Source of the DNA: Mesorhizobium plurifarium | GTDB taxonomy: Bacteria; Pseudomonadota; Alphaproteobacteria; Rhizobiales; Rhizobiaceae | Reading direction: 5' to 3' | NCBI GenBank assembly: GCA_000824785.1 | Contig: CCNB01000005.1 | Span: 25,773-89,772, forward strand | DNA: 64,000 bases | In this document: positions 1-12,253 of the stretch, one piece after another | How the letters are laid out: each line of letters begins with the position of its first letter | How positions within the stretch are numbered: position 1 is the first letter of the stretch | Position numbers and translations under genes: made by a program | The notes under the pieces: model-generated | Seen by the model: only the letters and a program-made list of their open reading frames with translations | Told to the model about the DNA's origin: nothing | Database searches by the model: none

Positions 1-944
1 AGGTTGAAGACAGTTGTCTCGTTGAACTTGTAAGTGGCGCCAGTCCAGAAGGCCCAGTTGCCGCCCCAAGTTTTGTAGAAGCCGCGGCCATGGGCGTCGA
101 CCGCGTTAGTGGAATCATCGTTGAGCTTGCCATTGGAGCCGTAGCCTAACATTCCGAATAGCGACAGCTCGCTGGTGACATTGACGTCGACGCGGACTTT
201 GCCGGCCACCGATCCGTAGTTGCTGTCATAAGCGGCAACACCGGTGATCGCGCCCCACTGTTGCGTGTATTTCAGGCCGCCGACCACGTGCGGTACGTAG
301 CTATCGATCGTGCCGACCACGCCTTCGCCTTCTTCAAGGGAAACCACGGCCGAAAAGCCGTCGCCAGCGTCAAAGTAGTACTGGATGACGTTGGTTTCCA
401 AATCACCGTAGGGAACGAGCATCTGATTGAGCACGTTGCCGGGATAGCCAATAAACATGTCGAAGGCCGACCAGTCCTTACCAATTCGAAGGTCGCCAAG
501 CTGGATCCAGGCGAAGGTCAGCCTGAAATCTCTATTGGAGGCATAGTTTTGAGTACTGCCTGGATCCGAATAATCGTTGAGATTGCCAAAGTTCATTTGG
601 GCTTCGGTATAGGTCTTCAACGTGCCGAACTCGGTTTCCCGGTTCGTCCAGGTCTTCACCGTGAAGCGGGCATTCTTCTTCCAGGTTGCATTGGTGCTGC
701 CGTCCTCGTGGTCGGTTGCCTTTGCGCCATCCAACGAGCCGACGTCACCCAAGCCGATGTCATAGCGGACATAGCCGCCGATGCGCAGGCAGGTTTCGGT
801 GCCTGGGATATAGAAGAAGCCTGCGCCATAGACGTCGCAGATGTTGACGTATTCGTCCGCAACTGGCTCGGCGTCGACGGCGCGTGCGTCGGAAACTGCA
901 ATGAGGGTCGCAGCTGAGCCGAGAAGAAGGCTCGTGATCTTCAT
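1..944 (-). CDS. Rhizobial porin (Porin_2 type), C-terminus cut by window edge
   Basis: The reading frame starts at an ATG at 944 and stays open to base 1, so about 314 codons are present and the C-terminus is missing. It opens with a signal peptide (MKITSLLLGSAA and a following Ala-rich stretch) and then the sequence typical of rhizobial general porins: a short acidic linker (AVDAEPVADEYVNICDVYG), a Cys pair with ETCLRIGGYVRYDIG, and alternating beta strands ending within TWGGNWAFWTGATYKF. This family forms trimeric 16-stranded barrels for small hydrophilic solutes in the outer membrane. The plus-strand ORF over it is an antisense shadow. No partner gene is visible upstream. Confidence 0.9.
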   Translation of the reverse strand, partial: MKITSLLLGSAATLIAVSDARAVDAEPVADEYVNICDVYGAGFFYIPGTETCLRIGGYVRYDIGLGDVGSLDGAKATDHEDGSTNATWKKNARFTVKTWTNRETEFGTLKTYTEAQMNFGNLNDYSDPGSTQNYASNRDFRLTFAWIQLGDLRIGKDWSAFDMFIGYPGNVLNQMLVPYGDLETNVIQYYFDAGDGFSAVVSLEEGEGVVGTIDSYVPHVVGGLKYTQQWGAITGVAAYDSNYGSVAGKVRVDVNVTSELSLFGMLGYGSNGKLNDDSTNAVDAHGRGFYKTWGGNWAFWTGATYKFNETTVFN

Positions 945-1892
945 TCTGGATCTCCGTTCAAAGATATAAAAGAGGAAGGGCGTCAAAGAGCGGATCCTTC
1001 CCTTATCCCCACGATCTTAAAGTGAGGCGCAATGCCCTGCGCCTTTCACAGTGTAACGAGCCCGTCATGACAATTGTTCAAGAACAGAGGCGAAGAAGTT
1101 GAATCATATCGTTAAACAGCGTGGCATCTATAGATCTGTTAACTGCTGCCATACAACACTGTGAACCAATCGCCATAGTCATCTCCGCTAGTTGTCAGGA
1201 GACCCTCACAACGGCTTCCAAAGTTGCATTCGCAAGTGACGTGCCATCCGGCGACGCAGCTGCGAGTTGACACTCAAGTTTGCCGGCGGAGCTTGGTTCG
1301 CGGCTTCCTTCTCTTTTTGCCTTGAGATCAAGCCGGCCACGAAATGCCAAGGTTTCGGATATGGTCGTGTGTTCGATATGCGACAGGTCTCGTTCAAAGG
1401 CGACAGCCTTTGTTTGCTGTGAGCCTCGATTATTGAGACGTCATGCGGCGGCACCGCTCGGTACGTCAGGCGGGTGCCGCACGACGCTGACATAATGGTC
1501 GTGAGCGAGACTGGGCATGTGATCCTTGCAGCGCGGCCCACGCCGTGAGCGTTATTGCCGTTTTCTCAATTCACCTGAATCGCTTGGCAAATTGACCAAG
1601 GACGGGAAAGTGGACATCGAAAACGGTCCTGTTAGCGCTACGGGCGGCAGCATCGCTTCGCGATTCGCGCGGTTGCTGTCGCATTCGATGCTTTTCTCGA
1701 ACGGGCTCCCCTTAACGAGGGGTAGGTGCGACGGCAACCAACACGCGGTGAACAGGGCGTGTCGTTGCGCACACGAGCCTCACGGCTGCCGTACCCGTTC
1801 GCGAGACTCGGCCATGTCGCGAAATCGGCCGCGTTTAATCGTGCAGCAGGACTGCGATTGCCCAACGGCAACCTGGCGCTGGCAGTGCTTGC
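945..1892. other. Gene-poor stretch between porin and omptin-like gene
   Basis: About 950 bases hold only short overlapping ORFs on both strands (up to about 120 codons) with no recognisable domain and no convincing ribosome binding site. It contains the porin promoter region at its left end; I cannot place that promoter confidently. Probably decayed island DNA. Confidence 0.5.
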
Positions 1893-2849
1893 TCAGTTGA
1901 ACTTGATGCTCGCCTGCCCGAACACGCCGTAGCGTTCAACCTCCCAGTGCAGGATCTGCGGCCTACCACCGCCAGGCGTCTCCTCAAAATGAGCGGCGCC
2001 TGCAGCTGCCGCGCGCCAATAGCGGCCGCCAATGCCGATGTTGAACAAATCCGTAACTTTGTAGTTCAACATTGCCTCGAGTTGGACGCCATGTCCGTTG
2101 CCGTCGTCAGGAATCGGATTGATCTCTGGGCGCAGATGGTGCTGATCCTTGCCGTCAAGCCGCGTGAACAGCACTGCGACGTCACCGGAAAGGCTGAGTC
2201 TTTCGGTGAGTTGGGTCTGCCCGGCCAAGCCTAGTCGCAGCGAATGCCAATCGTTATCCTGGCTGATGACGCCCATATTGTTCGTAATGGCTGGCACGCA
2301 AATCCCCGGATTGGCCGCCTGCTGCGCGCAATGGATGGCGTGGTAGCTCTCGTTCCAGAAATTGTATCCGACATAAGCACCCATGCGGTAACGCGGCGTG
2401 TTCCAGAAATTATATCCGAGGTCGGCGGTGAAATACGTGATGCGACCGTTGTGCTGATCGGACAACGTGCTCGAATAGGATTTCATGGACAGAGAGGGGT
2501 GCACGAAATCCTCGTCGGTAAGAGAACCCTTGGGGATCCCGCCCGCACCGAGGAAGCCCTTGACGAAGATGCCAGTCGGATTGTGGGTCGCGTTGAGGAA
2601 GACTTCGCCCGAAAGGGCACCGAGATCGTCGTATGTGAGCCGCGACACCATCACCGTGCCACTGCTGTCGTAGAGGTCCTTCGATGCTTCGCCGCTACTG
2701 TACCAGTAGCGTAGCCCGCCCTCGAACGAAAAGACCGGGGCCACTGCGTCGGCTCGCACCGCCGGTTCCGCGAACACCGGGCCGTCGGCTGCGGCCGCAC
2801 CCGCCGACAGACCGCAAAGCGCGACATATATCAAAAGCATTCGCCGCAT
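1893..2849 (-). CDS. Omptin-like outer-membrane protein (putative protease)
   Basis: A 318-residue protein. I start it at 2849, where AAGGAGAA lies just upstream; the longer frame back to 3128 has no signal peptide at its N-terminus. Residues 1-21 are a signal peptide (MRRMLLIYVALCGLSAGAAA) and the C-terminus ends in an aromatic beta strand (SIKFN), as in outer-membrane barrels. The pattern follows the omptin family (OmpT, Pla): TDEDF (Asp112, Asp114) corresponds to the DQDW catalytic pair, NTPRYRMGAYVGY to the next strand pair, and KDQHH (Asp235, His237) to the Asp-x-His dyad. Omptins cleave peptides at basic residues on the cell surface. Overall identity looks low, so function is inferred from conserved residues and length (omptins are about 300 residues). 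Confidence 0.65.
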   Translation of the reverse strand: MRRMLLIYVALCGLSAGAAAADGPVFAEPAVRADAVAPVFSFEGGLRYWYSSGEASKDLYDSSGTVMVSRLTYDDLGALSGEVFLNATHNPTGIFVKGFLGAGGIPKGSLTDEDFVHPSLSMKSYSSTLSDQHNGRITYFTADLGYNFWNTPRYRMGAYVGYNFWNESYHAIHCAQQAANPGICVPAITNNMGVISQDNDWHSLRLGLAGQTQLTERLSLSGDVAVLFTRLDGKDQHHLRPEINPIPDDGNGHGVQLEAMLNYKVTDLFNIGIGGRYWRAAAAGAAHFEETPGGGRPQILHWEVERYGVFGQASIKFN

Positions 2850-4412
2850 CGGCAGATTCTCCTTTGTGTTGATCTTCGGGTTCTGGCGCGGACATCCACA
2901 AAATTGGCCAGCTTGGACCGACTGCGGAGTTGGTCTCCAGGCAAAAGGACAGCGTGGCAAAGTGCCTCGCAGCCATGGCCTGACTGTTGCTTGCCGTGCG
3001 GCCGCTTGCTTCTTCTGCTCCGCGATTGTCTTACGGTACGGCCTGATCCCGGCAGACAGCATGGGGCGAACATTGCAACACTCTCCGCGAGACGCGTTTA
3101 GCGACACTCGCAGCAACATGCGTGCCAAAGAAAGAACTCATGAGACGCATGCCAACCGATCGCCGCATGTCCGACATTCGTCTCGCCTCGCACAATGTCA
3201 AAGCATCCTGTCGCAAGTTGTCGGTGAGGGGGTTGCGGCATGAAAGCTCTTCAAATTCTGCGGATCTCGTGACCTTCAAAGTCCCCGGTTCGACCGATTC
3301 GCGGATGCCACGCCGGCAGATTTCCCAAGGTCGGCCATGGCGCGGAAGCCCCTCGCGCGAATCCGGGCGTCGCCACAGTGAAAACCTCGCTTGGCGGGAA
3401 CAGCGGCCCGGCTCGTTGTCGGAATCCGACTGGTGGAGCCAGGTCGGGCTTCTGGTTCCGATCATTCGACCGCGGCGGGATCGCCCGTTAGCTTTGTCTT
3501 GATCCACATCAGTCCACGTCGGATGCCATGCTCGAGCATGGCTGTTGCCACTCGCGTCGCCAACCGTGGCTTCCCGCTCGCGGACGTACAACGAGGCATC
3601 TCGCCCAGGCGTGCCGACAGCTAGTTTATGAAAGACTATCGACCGGTTCCCTTCAAATTCCTGCAAGGAATTCGACAAAATCGCGACGCCGCTTTGCCCA
3701 TAAGGCGCGAAGAATTGCTAACTAATTGAAATTTAAGCCACCGCTGCGTCTGGCATGACGTTTGCTCGCTGCCCGTACATGTGAAGACGTTATACAAAAA
3801 TATGAAGACGTTACAAAAATATAATGGCGCTCGATTCGATTTACCGAAAGGCAAGAGAATAAACTCCGTAAGAATGGAGAAAGACAAATGACAAGTGTCA
3901 TGGCGACAGCTGCTTTGCTTATGGCTTCGACGTTCGCGGTTCGCATTGGACAAAAGGAACCAATGATGCGCCGCGTACTCGCAGGTATACCGAGACATAT
4001 CCGTGAAGCCGCCAGAATGCGCTCCCTCTGTTAAATGTGAATGTGGACGCTTCTTCGTTTCCTATCCTTGCCGCAAGTTGAACCAAGCCTGCCTGATGGA
4101 CGTGCATCTGACAACTATGCATGCCAGGCGCAATACGCGCCAATTACACTTCTACGCAGTGCTTAGCATGGTGCCGGCCCGAACCTTGGTCCCGCGCTTG
4201 CGCGACAAGGCTCAAGCGTCTCGTTGGAAAATCACAGGGGCCATGATGTTCGGAAATTCACCTGGGTCAGTCCACCTCTTGAAACGTGAAAGGAGCAAAA
4301 CCAGTTCGGCATGCGCGCGCGATGCCGCAAAAGTCGCGCGAACCCCATTCTGGCCCTGAGGGGTCGGGTCCGGGGAGTCTCTCGCAATCTGTTTGTCCTA
4401 AAGGAGAACGAC
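2850..4412. other. Gene-poor stretch upstream of groES
   Basis: About 1.5 kb with only overlapping short ORFs on both strands and no recognised product. It includes an imperfect palindrome TGACAAGTGTCA near 3889 and, closer to groES, a sequence resembling a sigma-54 promoter (listed separately). No CIRCE repeat is seen. Probably non-coding or decayed. Confidence 0.5.
4187..4201 (+). promoter_or_regulatory. Possible sigma-54 (-24/-12) promoter for groESL
   Basis: TGGTCCCGCGCTTGC keeps the essential GG and GC with ten bases between them, as in the consensus TGGCACG N4 TTGC, but the middle of the -24 box is poor. It is about 210 bases before the groES start. A NifA site (TGT N10 ACA) was not found upstream. 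Some rhizobial groESL copies are known to be NifA/sigma-54 controlled, which is the only reason to list it. Confidence 0.25.
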
Positions 4413-4727
4413 ATGAAGTTCCGTCCATTGCATGACCGCGTACTCGTTCGTCGCATCGAGGCCGACGAAAAGACGGCCGGTGGCATCATCATCCCCGACA
4501 CGGCCAAGGAAAAGCCGCAGGAAGGTGAAGTTATCGCCGTCGGCCCAGGCCCTCGCGATGAGAGCGGCAAGCTCACCCCCCTCGACGTGAAGGTCGACGA
4601 CCGCATCCTGTTCGGCAAGTGGTCCGGCACCGACATTAAGCTCGACGGCGAAGACCTGCTCATCATGAAGGAAAGCGACATCTTGGGTGTGATCGAGGTT
4701 CCGGCCTCAGCCAGGCAAGCCGCGTGA
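4413..4727 (+). CDS. groES: Co-chaperonin GroES
   Basis: A 104-residue Hsp10. The start is set by AAAGGAGAA just upstream of [14 protein letters not shown]; longer versions of the frame have no homology. The mobile-loop region ([20 protein letters not shown]) and the roof region are present, and the length is normal. It caps GroEL in the cytoplasm. groEL follows after 56 bases and the pair should be co-transcribed. Rhizobia carry several groESL copies; this one lies in accessory DNA and may serve symbiotic proteins such as nitrogenase, which is inference. No CIRCE operator is visible. Confidence 0.97.
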   Translation: MKFRPLHDRVLVRRIEADEKTAGGIIIPDTAKEKPQEGEVIAVGPGPRDESGKLTPLDVKVDDRILFGKWSGTDIKLDGEDLLIMKESDILGVIEVPASARQAA

Positions 4728-4780
4728 CCGAAACCGCGTGACACAAATAGTCAACAAGAACTGCCTCTTCTCAGGAGTGA

Positions 4781-6415
<1,635 letters not shown>

Positions 6416-6453
6416 CGAGCGCCACTTTCTTATTATCGTGGGAGAGGGCGGAG

Positions 6454-7491
6454 CTACCTTACCAATGGTCCATTCGCCCTCTTCCAGGCGTCGATTCCGC
6501 CCTCGATGTGGCAGGCTGATGTGAGGCCCTGATCCTGGGCGGCCTGCACCGCCATGGCCGAACGCTCGCCGAAGGCGCAGTAAAGCACAAGCCGCTTGCC
6601 GGTCGAACGGACGAGCTCGTGCAACACGCCGCCGGGAGCAATGTTTTCTTGCAGCCTCGGGTAGGGCACATGCAGCGCCCCCGGAATAATGCCCTGGCGT
6701 TCGCGCTCGGAGCTTTCGCGCAGGTCGATCAGCGCGACATCCGGCTTGCCGACCAGCGCCAACGCTTCGTTGGCATTGGCCGCCCAGCCGCGCCGCGCGA
6801 TCTCGTCCTGCTGCAGCCCGACCTTCATATTGGCGGGCACGGCGACATCCATCATTTTCGGGTTGGCGAGCTTCAGATTGTTCATGATCTCGACATACTC
6901 CTCGACCGACCTCACCTGCAGGCGCGGATTGAAGGCCTTCTCCTCGCCGATTGTGGAGACAGTGTCGCCCTTGTAGTCATGCGCCGGGTAGACCAGCGTC
7001 GCATCCGGCAGCTTGAGCAGGCGGCCGAAGATTGACTCGTACTGGTGTCGCGCATCGCCGTTCGGGAAGTCGGTGCGGCCGGTGCCACGGATCAGCAGTG
7101 TGTCGCCAGTGAACACCCGGTCGGGCAGGACGAAACTGTAGGAATCGTCGGTATGACCCGGTGTGTGGACGACGTCGAGCGCCAGCCCCTCAATGGTCAG
7201 CCTGTCACCGTCGGTAAGCCGCATTGATACCACGTCGGCCTTGGTCTGCTCGCCCATCACCGTAATGCATTGCGTTTTGTCGCGCAGCACGCCAAGGCCG
7301 GTGATGTGGTCGGCATGAAGATGCGTGTCCACCGCCTTGACCAGCCTCAGATCGAGCTCACGCACGAGCTGGAGATAATGGTCGACCTTGTCCACAACCG
7401 GATCGATGATCAATGCCTCGCCGCCTCGGCGACTGGCAAGCAGATAGGAATAGGTGCTCGAAACGGAATCGAACAGCTGTCGGAAGATCAT
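6454..7491 (-). CDS. Metallo-beta-lactamase fold plus rhodanese protein (persulfide dioxygenase-like)
   Basis: About 345 residues from an ATG at 7491, which has GGAG six bases upstream; ATG 7503 and 7539 are alternatives. The N-terminal half carries the metal site THLHADH (HxHxDH) and GHTDDSYSFVL of the ETHE1 branch of the metallo-beta-lactamase superfamily; TGDTLLIRGTGRTDF is also typical. The C-terminal part is a rhodanese domain with the catalytic loop CAFGERS. Such fusions oxidise glutathione persulfide or shuttle sulfane sulfur and act in sulfide detoxification in the cytoplasm. It stands alone, convergent with groEL; no sulfide-sensing regulator is adjacent. Confidence 0.88.
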   Translation of the reverse strand: MIFRQLFDSVSSTYSYLLASRRGGEALIIDPVVDKVDHYLQLVRELDLRLVKAVDTHLHADHITGLGVLRDKTQCITVMGEQTKADVVSMRLTDGDRLTIEGLALDVVHTPGHTDDSYSFVLPDRVFTGDTLLIRGTGRTDFPNGDARHQYESIFGRLLKLPDATLVYPAHDYKGDTVSTIGEEKAFNPRLQVRSVEEYVEIMNNLKLANPKMMDVAVPANMKVGLQQDEIARRGWAANANEALALVGKPDVALIDLRESSERERQGIIPGALHVPYPRLQENIAPGGVLHELVRSTGKRLVLYCAFGERSAMAVQAAQDQGLTSACHIEGGIDAWKRANGPLVR

Positions 7492-7688
7492 GATTTGCTC
7501 CATATCGTCTGGTCGCGATCTTTTTTTGCGGCTTGTCATGCGACTCTACCGCTACCCTGCGGCGCCACTCAGCGCTCGCCGATCAGGATGGCCTCGAAGT
7601 TCGTCATAGCCTCCTCACGGCGGGTCAAGACACCACGTGGACGGGGACGGGAAACACCGCATCGGCTCATGCGTGCGCCAGGGACAAG

Positions 7689-8141
7689 TCACGCCCGGAA
7701 AACAAGCGCAGGAGTAGCCAATGCCTCATTGGCTTCATCATGGATCGAGAAACTGTAACGGCCACATGCGTCGAGGTCGACCGAGTAGGTCAGACGCTCG
7801 CGTATGTGATTGTCCTGGTCGAACGCGACGATCCGCGGCTTCAGCGCTGCGATATGCGCTTCGTTCAGGTAGATGGAGTTGCACACGATGATCGGGTCGC
7901 CAGGCTGGCAGGTGCGGGCGGCAGCACCATTGAGGATGCAGCATCGTGACCCGCGCTCGCCGACGATGACATAGGTCGAAATCCGCGCCCCGGAATTCTT
8001 GTTCCATATTTCCACGAATTCCATGGGCAGGATCCCGGCTGCCTCGCAGTGGTCAGGGTCGAGCGTTATCGAACCATGGTAGTTGAGGTTTGCTTCAGTG
8101 ACGTGGATGTCGTGGAGTTTGCCAGCGACTACTTTTCGCAT
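7689..8141 (-). CDS. panD: Aspartate 1-decarboxylase (copy at 3' end of cofactor block)
   Basis: A 150-residue proenzyme, starting at MRKVVAGKLHDIHVTEA. The self-cleavage site Gly-Ser is present in YHGSITLD; cleavage makes the pyruvoyl group used to convert L-aspartate to beta-alanine for pantothenate and Co[16 protein letters not shown] and [11 protein letters not shown] are also typical. It is the last gene of the minus-strand block, 66 bases after bioZ. A second panD of the same length sits at 13308-13760, so the two copies bracket the bio genes; they differ mainly in the last third (LNEAHIAALKPRIVAFD versus [17 protein letters not shown]). Confidence 0.93.
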   Translation of the reverse strand: MRKVVAGKLHDIHVTEANLNYHGSITLDPDHCEAAGILPMEFVEIWNKNSGARISTYVIVGERGSRCCILNGAAARTCQPGDPIIVCNSIYLNEAHIAALKPRIVAFDQDNHIRERLTYSVDLDACGRYSFSIHDEANEALATPALVFRA

Positions 8142-8207
8142 TGGTCTGTTGTCCTTTTTTGCGTCCCGCATGAATAGTCTTCATGTCGTGTCGGGGCCGG
8201 CGCGCGG

Positions 8208-9191
8208 CTACATTCCGACCACGAGCGCGCCGCCGTTGAGACCGGCGCCCGCTGCCGCCAGAAGGATTTTCTCACCCCGCCGGAGTGGCTGCGCATGATT
8301 GGCGAGCGACAACGAAAGCGGGATCGTTGCGGCCGAAGAGTTACCGTATTCGGCGATCGTCTTGACGATTGCCTGGTCATTAATGCCGAGGTTTCGGCCG
8401 ACGGCATCGAAAATGCGGGCGTTGGCTTGATGCGGGACGAACCGGTCGATGTCTTGCGGTCGCATTTGAGCTTTGGCGAGCGCGTCCCTTGAACATGCCG
8501 TCATCATCTCCACGGCTTTGGCGAACACTTCGCGGCCGTCGACGATCGTCATGCGCGTCTGGGCGAGATCGAGGTCGTTGTCAAAAGGCGTGTTGCTTCC
8601 TCCGGCGGGGATCTGGATCAATCCGTAGCGCGAACCGTCCGAATCCACCGAAGCGCCGAGAATGCCGCGTTCTGCATCCTCGCTGGGACCGATCACGACT
8701 GCCCCGGCGGCATCAGCAAACAGCACGGCGCTGGCGCGCTCGGCCGGGTTGATGCGGCGGCTCAAAATGTTGGCGGCAATGACAAGGGCGGGTCGACCGT
8801 GCACGCGGGTGAACCCGTCGGCGAACATCAGCGCATAGATGAAACCGGCGCAGGCGCCGGTCAGGTCGATAGCACCGGCGCGGCCGAGCCCGAGCCGGTG
8901 CGCGACCAGCGGCGCGCTCGGCGGCAGGAGATGGTCGGGGGTTGACGTGGCGAGCAAGAGAAGACCGATGTCGCTCCGATCGCTACCGGCATTTGCCAGC
9001 GCCATGTCGCCGGCGAGCGCGGCAAGGCCCGAAAGCGTGTCTTCATCAGTCGCCCAGAAGCGCGAACGAATTCCTGTGCGCCGTTCGATCCAGCCTGGCT
9101 CGAGGCCGAGATTGTTCTCGATCTCGGCGTTTTCAACCTTGCGCCCAGGCACTTGATGGCCAAGCCCGAGGATGCGCGAGGACCTGCTCAT
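8208..9191 (-). CDS. bioZ: BioZ, FabH-like ketoacyl synthase for biotin precursor
   Basis: 327 residues, the length of KAS III enzymes. The Cys-His-Asn triad is visible as [16 protein letters not shown] and EYGNSSAA. In Rhizobiales BioZ supplies the pimeloyl moiety of biotin by condensing a glutaryl thioester with malonyl-ACP, replacing BioC/BioH; this is established for the family, and its position directly behind bioA supports it over ordinary FabH. Its start overlaps the end of bioA by four bases, so it is translationally coupled. Confidence 0.92.
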   Translation of the reverse strand: MSRSSRILGLGHQVPGRKVENAEIENNLGLEPGWIERRTGIRSRFWATDEDTLSGLAALAGDMALANAGSDRSDIGLLLLATSTPDHLLPPSAPLVAHRLGLGRAGAIDLTGACAGFIYALMFADGFTRVHGRPALVIAANILSRRINPAERASAVLFADAAGAVVIGPSEDAERGILGASVDSDGSRYGLIQIPAGGSNTPFDNDLDLAQTRMTIVDGREVFAKAVEMMTACSRDALAKAQMRPQDIDRFVPHQANARIFDAVGRNLGINDQAIVKTIAEYGNSSAATIPLSLSLANHAQPLRRGEKILLAAAGAGLNGGALVVGM

Positions 9192-10456
9192 GGCTTGGAT
9201 CCGAAGCGTTCGCCGGCCTCCTCGATGGCGTCATAGAGCCGATCGAGCTCGGCGCTGGTTACGCAATAGGGTGGGAGCAGATAAAGCACATTGCCGAGCG
9301 GGCGCACCAGCAATCCCTGCTCGAGGAAGAATGCCCGCAACTTTGGACCGATCTCGGCCAGATAGCCGGGGGATGCGGTACCCAGATCGAGCGCAGCGAT
9401 CGTGCCGGTGATCCGGCGGCCGGTGAAGCAAGCATTGTCGTGAAAGCGCTGAAGGCCAGCGGCCTGCAGCGCGGCGAGCGCCGCGATCCGTTCGATAACA
9501 GGCTCGTCCTGCCAGATCTCGACGTTTGCGAGTGCCGCCGCGCAGGCAATCGGATTGGCCGTATAGGAGCTCGAATGGAAGAAGGTCTTCTTCCGGTCGA
9601 GCGAATAATGGGCCTGGAAGATGGCGCCGGTCGCCAGCGTGGCGGCGAGCGGAATGGTGCCGCCGGTCAGGCCCTTCGAGGTGCAAAGGATGTCGGGCGA
9701 GACATTCGCCTGCTCGCAGGCGAACATGGTGCCGGTGCGTCCCCAGCCGGTCATCACTTCGTCGGCGATCAAGAGCGTGCCCGAAGCCTCGGCGATCCTC
9801 TTGAGTTCAGCCAAAACCCAGGCCGGATACATCAGCATGCCGCCGGCGCCGAGCACCAGCGGCTCGACAATAAGCGCAGCTGCGCGCCGGTCGCGAGAGA
9901 CGACCTCGAACCGATCCAGCGTTTCCTGCTCGCGTCCTGCGGCCGGGAAGGGGATGGTGTCGACTTCGAACAGCAGGGGTTCGTAGGCGGCGTTGAACAC
10001 ACCGCGGGCGCCAACGCTCATCGCGCCGACCGTGTCGCCATGGTAGCTGTGCTCCATGACGACGATGCGCGAGCGCTGCGCGCCGATATTGCGGAAATAG
10101 CCGAGCGCCATTTTCAGCGCGACCTCGACCGAAGTCGAGCCGCTGTCGGAATAAAACGCCCAGTCGAGTCCCGGCGGCGCGAGATTCACCAAGGCTTTGG
10201 CAAGGTGTTCGGCCGGCTCGTGCGTGAAGCCGGCAAAAATGATCTGGTCGAGGCTGGCAGCAGTCGTCTCGATGGCCTTGACGATGCGCGGATGGCGATG
10301 GCCATGGGTGACGACCCACCAGGACGAAATGGCGTCGAGGATGCGGGTGCTATCGGCCTTGTGGAGATAAGCGCCTTCAGTCCGGACAATTTCGGGGATC
10401 GCCGGCTCGAGCGCGTGCTGGGTGAAAGGGTGCCAAACGCGGGATTGCGATATCAT
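9188..10456 (-). CDS. bioA: Adenosylmethionine-8-amino-7-oxononanoate aminotransferase
   Basis: 422 residues, a class III PLP aminotransferase. WHPFTQH near the N-terminus, [39 protein letters not shown] and the PLP lysine in CTSKGLTGG are diagnostic of BioA. It converts KAPA to DAPA using S-adenosylmethionine as amino donor. It overlaps bioD by four bases upstream and bioZ by four bases downstream. The 505-codon plus-strand ORF covering it has no homology and is a shadow. Confidence 0.96.
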   Translation of the reverse strand: MISQSRVWHPFTQHALEPAIPEIVRTEGAYLHKADSTRILDAISSWWVVTHGHRHPRIVKAIETTAASLDQIIFAGFTHEPAEHLAKALVNLAPPGLDWAFYSDSGSTSVEVALKMALGYFRNIGAQRSRIVVMEHSYHGDTVGAMSVGARGVFNAAYEPLLFEVDTIPFPAAGREQETLDRFEVVSRDRRAAALIVEPLVLGAGGMLMYPAWVLAELKRIAEASGTLLIADEVMTGWGRTGTMFACEQANVSPDILCTSKGLTGGTIPLAATLATGAIFQAHYSLDRKKTFFHSSSYTANPIACAAALANVEIWQDEPVIERIAALAALQAAGLQRFHDNACFTGRRITGTIAALDLGTASPGYLAEIGPKLRAFFLEQGLLVRPLGNVLYLLPPYCVTSAELDRLYDAIEEAGERFGSKP

Positions 10457-11118
10457 TGACCGCGTGCAATCGGCGAGAGATCGAAGCCCGAAACCATCGC
10501 TTCCCTCAAGGTTTTAGATGTCAGCGGATCAAGGTGCGGCAGCCTGCCGAGCTGCCGCACATTGCCAAATTCCACGATCGTCCTTTGGCTGTCCGCCATT
10601 TCCTCGCCGATGAAGGCGACGCCGATGAGCGGGATGGCACGGGCCCTGAGCGCCTCGATCGACAACAATGTGTGATTGATGGTGCCGAGGGCGGTGCGCG
10701 CGCAAAGAATGACCGGCAGTTGCCATTCCCCGAATATGTCGATGAATCTTGTCTGCCGATTGAGCGGTACCATCACTCCGCCAGCGCCTTCGATGATGAG
10801 CGGGCCTGGCAAGTCCGGGAGTGAAAGTTTCGCCGCCTCGATTGCGACGCCATCGATTTCGGCCGAACGATGCGGCGACAGTGGCGTCTTCAGACGATAG
10901 ACTTCCGGCAGGATGCGCCCCGCCGGCAGGCCGGAAAGCCGGGCAACAGCCTCGCTGTCTGTCTCTTCGTCGAGGCCCGATTGCACCGGTTTCCAGTAGA
11001 AGCCGTCGAGCAGGCCGGCGAGGCCCGCCGAAAACACCGTCTTGCCGATCCCGGTATCCGTTCCGGTGATGACTACGCCTCTGCTGATGTCGCTTCGGGT
11101 CATGTCATCTTTGGTCAT
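10453..11118 (-). CDS. bioD: Dethiobiotin synthetase
   Basis: About 221 residues from ATG 11118 (GAGG upstream); ATG 11103, one base after the bioF stop, is an alternative. The P-loop GTDTGIGKT follows GVVITG, and EGAGGVMVPLN is the second conserved loop. It closes the ureido ring of dethiobiotin from DAPA, CO2 and ATP. It is embedded in the bioB-F-D-A-Z chain with overlaps on both sides. Confidence 0.94.
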   Translation of the reverse strand: MTKDDMTRSDISRGVVITGTDTGIGKTVFSAGLAGLLDGFYWKPVQSGLDEETDSEAVARLSGLPAGRILPEVYRLKTPLSPHRSAEIDGVAIEAAKLSLPDLPGPLIIEGAGGVMVPLNRQTRFIDIFGEWQLPVILCARTALGTINHTLLSIEALRARAIPLIGVAFIGEEMADSQRTIVEFGNVRQLGRLPHLDPLTSKTLREAMVSGFDLSPIARGQ

Positions 11119-12253
11119 TCTGGGCCAACGCCTCGACAAGCGCATCGATCATGGCGGATATGGCGGCTTTGTCGACGTTGAGCGTCAGCGATATGCGCAG
11201 GCGCGAAGTCCCTTCCGGCACAGTCGGTGGTCGAATGCCGGGTATGTCGAAGCCGCGGGCCTGCAGTGCCGCCGCCACCGCCATGGTGCGCCGGTTGTCG
11301 CCGATGATAATTGGCTGGATCTGCGAGCCGCTGAGCGCTGTGCCGAGGCGCTCGGCCAGCTGGCGGCCCGCAAATGCAATAATTTCGTGCAACCGAAGAC
11401 GACGCTCTGGTTCATCGGACAATATCGCGAGCGCCTCGCGTGTGGCCACGGCCATCAGCGGCGATGGCGCGGTGGAATAGATGAACGGACGGCAGCGGTT
11501 GATGAGATAGTCGCACAGTGTCCTTGGGCCCGTGACGAGAGCGCCAGATGCGCCGAGCGCCTTGCCGCATGTGTGCAGCGCGAGGATGTTGTCGCGCCCC
11601 TCGAAAGCGACGGCAAGGCCGCGGCCGTCCGGTCCCCAGGCGCCGGTAGCGTGCGCCTCGTCGATAATGATGAACGCCTCGTGCCGGTCGGCGAGCGCCA
11701 CAAGGCTCTCCAAAGGCGCGCAGTCCCCACCCATGCTGTAGAGGCTTTCGACCGCGATCCAGACGCGCCCCATGCCGCCTTCGGCGCGCCAGCGCCCGAT
11801 CGCGTCCTCGATGGCGTCGACGTCGTTGTGCGCGGCCAGAACGAACTCCGCGCGTCCGGCACGCGCACCCTCGTGCATGCTGGCATGGGCGAGCTCGTCG
11901 AGGACGAGTAGGTCGCCCTTCTGCGGCAATGTCGTCAGAATAGCGAAATTGGCGATGTAACCGCCGCCGAAGAAAAGCGCGCGTTCGGCCCCGAAAAACG
12001 CCGCAGCGTGAGCTTCCAATTGCTCATGCTCCGGCGCGTTGCCGCGCAGCAGCCGCGATCCTGTTGCGCCGACCGGCGTGCCCCGCGCGATCGCAGCCAC
12101 AACCGCGTCGCCAAGCCTCTTGCAGGCGGCAAGCCCGAGATAGTCATTCGACGAGAAGTCGAGGCCGGCGCGCGGCGCAAGCCGCCGCAGCCGGTCCTTG
12201 CGCGCCAGTCCCTGCAACGTCGCTTCGTAGCGGGCAAACGGTGCCTCGTTCAC
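11105..12253 (-). CDS. bioF: 8-amino-7-oxononanoate synthase
   Basis: 382 residues, class II PLP enzyme. [38 protein letters not shown] and the PLP lysine in [11 protein letters not shown] are all present. It condenses L-alanine with the pimeloyl thioester to give KAPA. It overlaps the end of bioB by four bases (ATGA), so it is coupled. The usual length is about 380 residues. Confidence 0.96.
   Translation of the reverse strand: MNEAPFARYEATLQGLARKDRLRRLAPRAGLDFSSNDYLGLAACKRLGDAVVAAIARGTPVGATGSRLLRGNAPEHEQLEAHAAAFFGAERALFFGGGYIANFAILTTLPQKGDLLVLDELAHASMHEGARAGRAEFVLAAHNDVDAIEDAIGRWRAEGGMGRVWIAVESLYSMGGDCAPLESLVALADRHEAFIIIDEAHATGAWGPDGRGLAVAFEGRDNILALHTCGKALGASGALVTGPRTLCDYLINRCRPFIYSTAPSPLMAVATREALAILSDEPERRLRLHEIIAFAGRQLAERLGTALSGSQIQPIIIGDNRRTMAVAAALQARGFDIPGIRPPTVPEGTSRLRISLTLNVDKAAISAMIDALVEALAQNDQR

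Noticed and set aside
4155..4175. CIRCE-like sequence (AGTGCTTAGCA) upstream of groES
   Set aside because: Only one half site is present; no matching inverted arm at nine bases.
8942..10459. 505-codon plus-strand ORF over bioA/bioZ
   Set aside because: Antisense to two clearly homologous genes; composition is that of a high-GC shadow with no domain.
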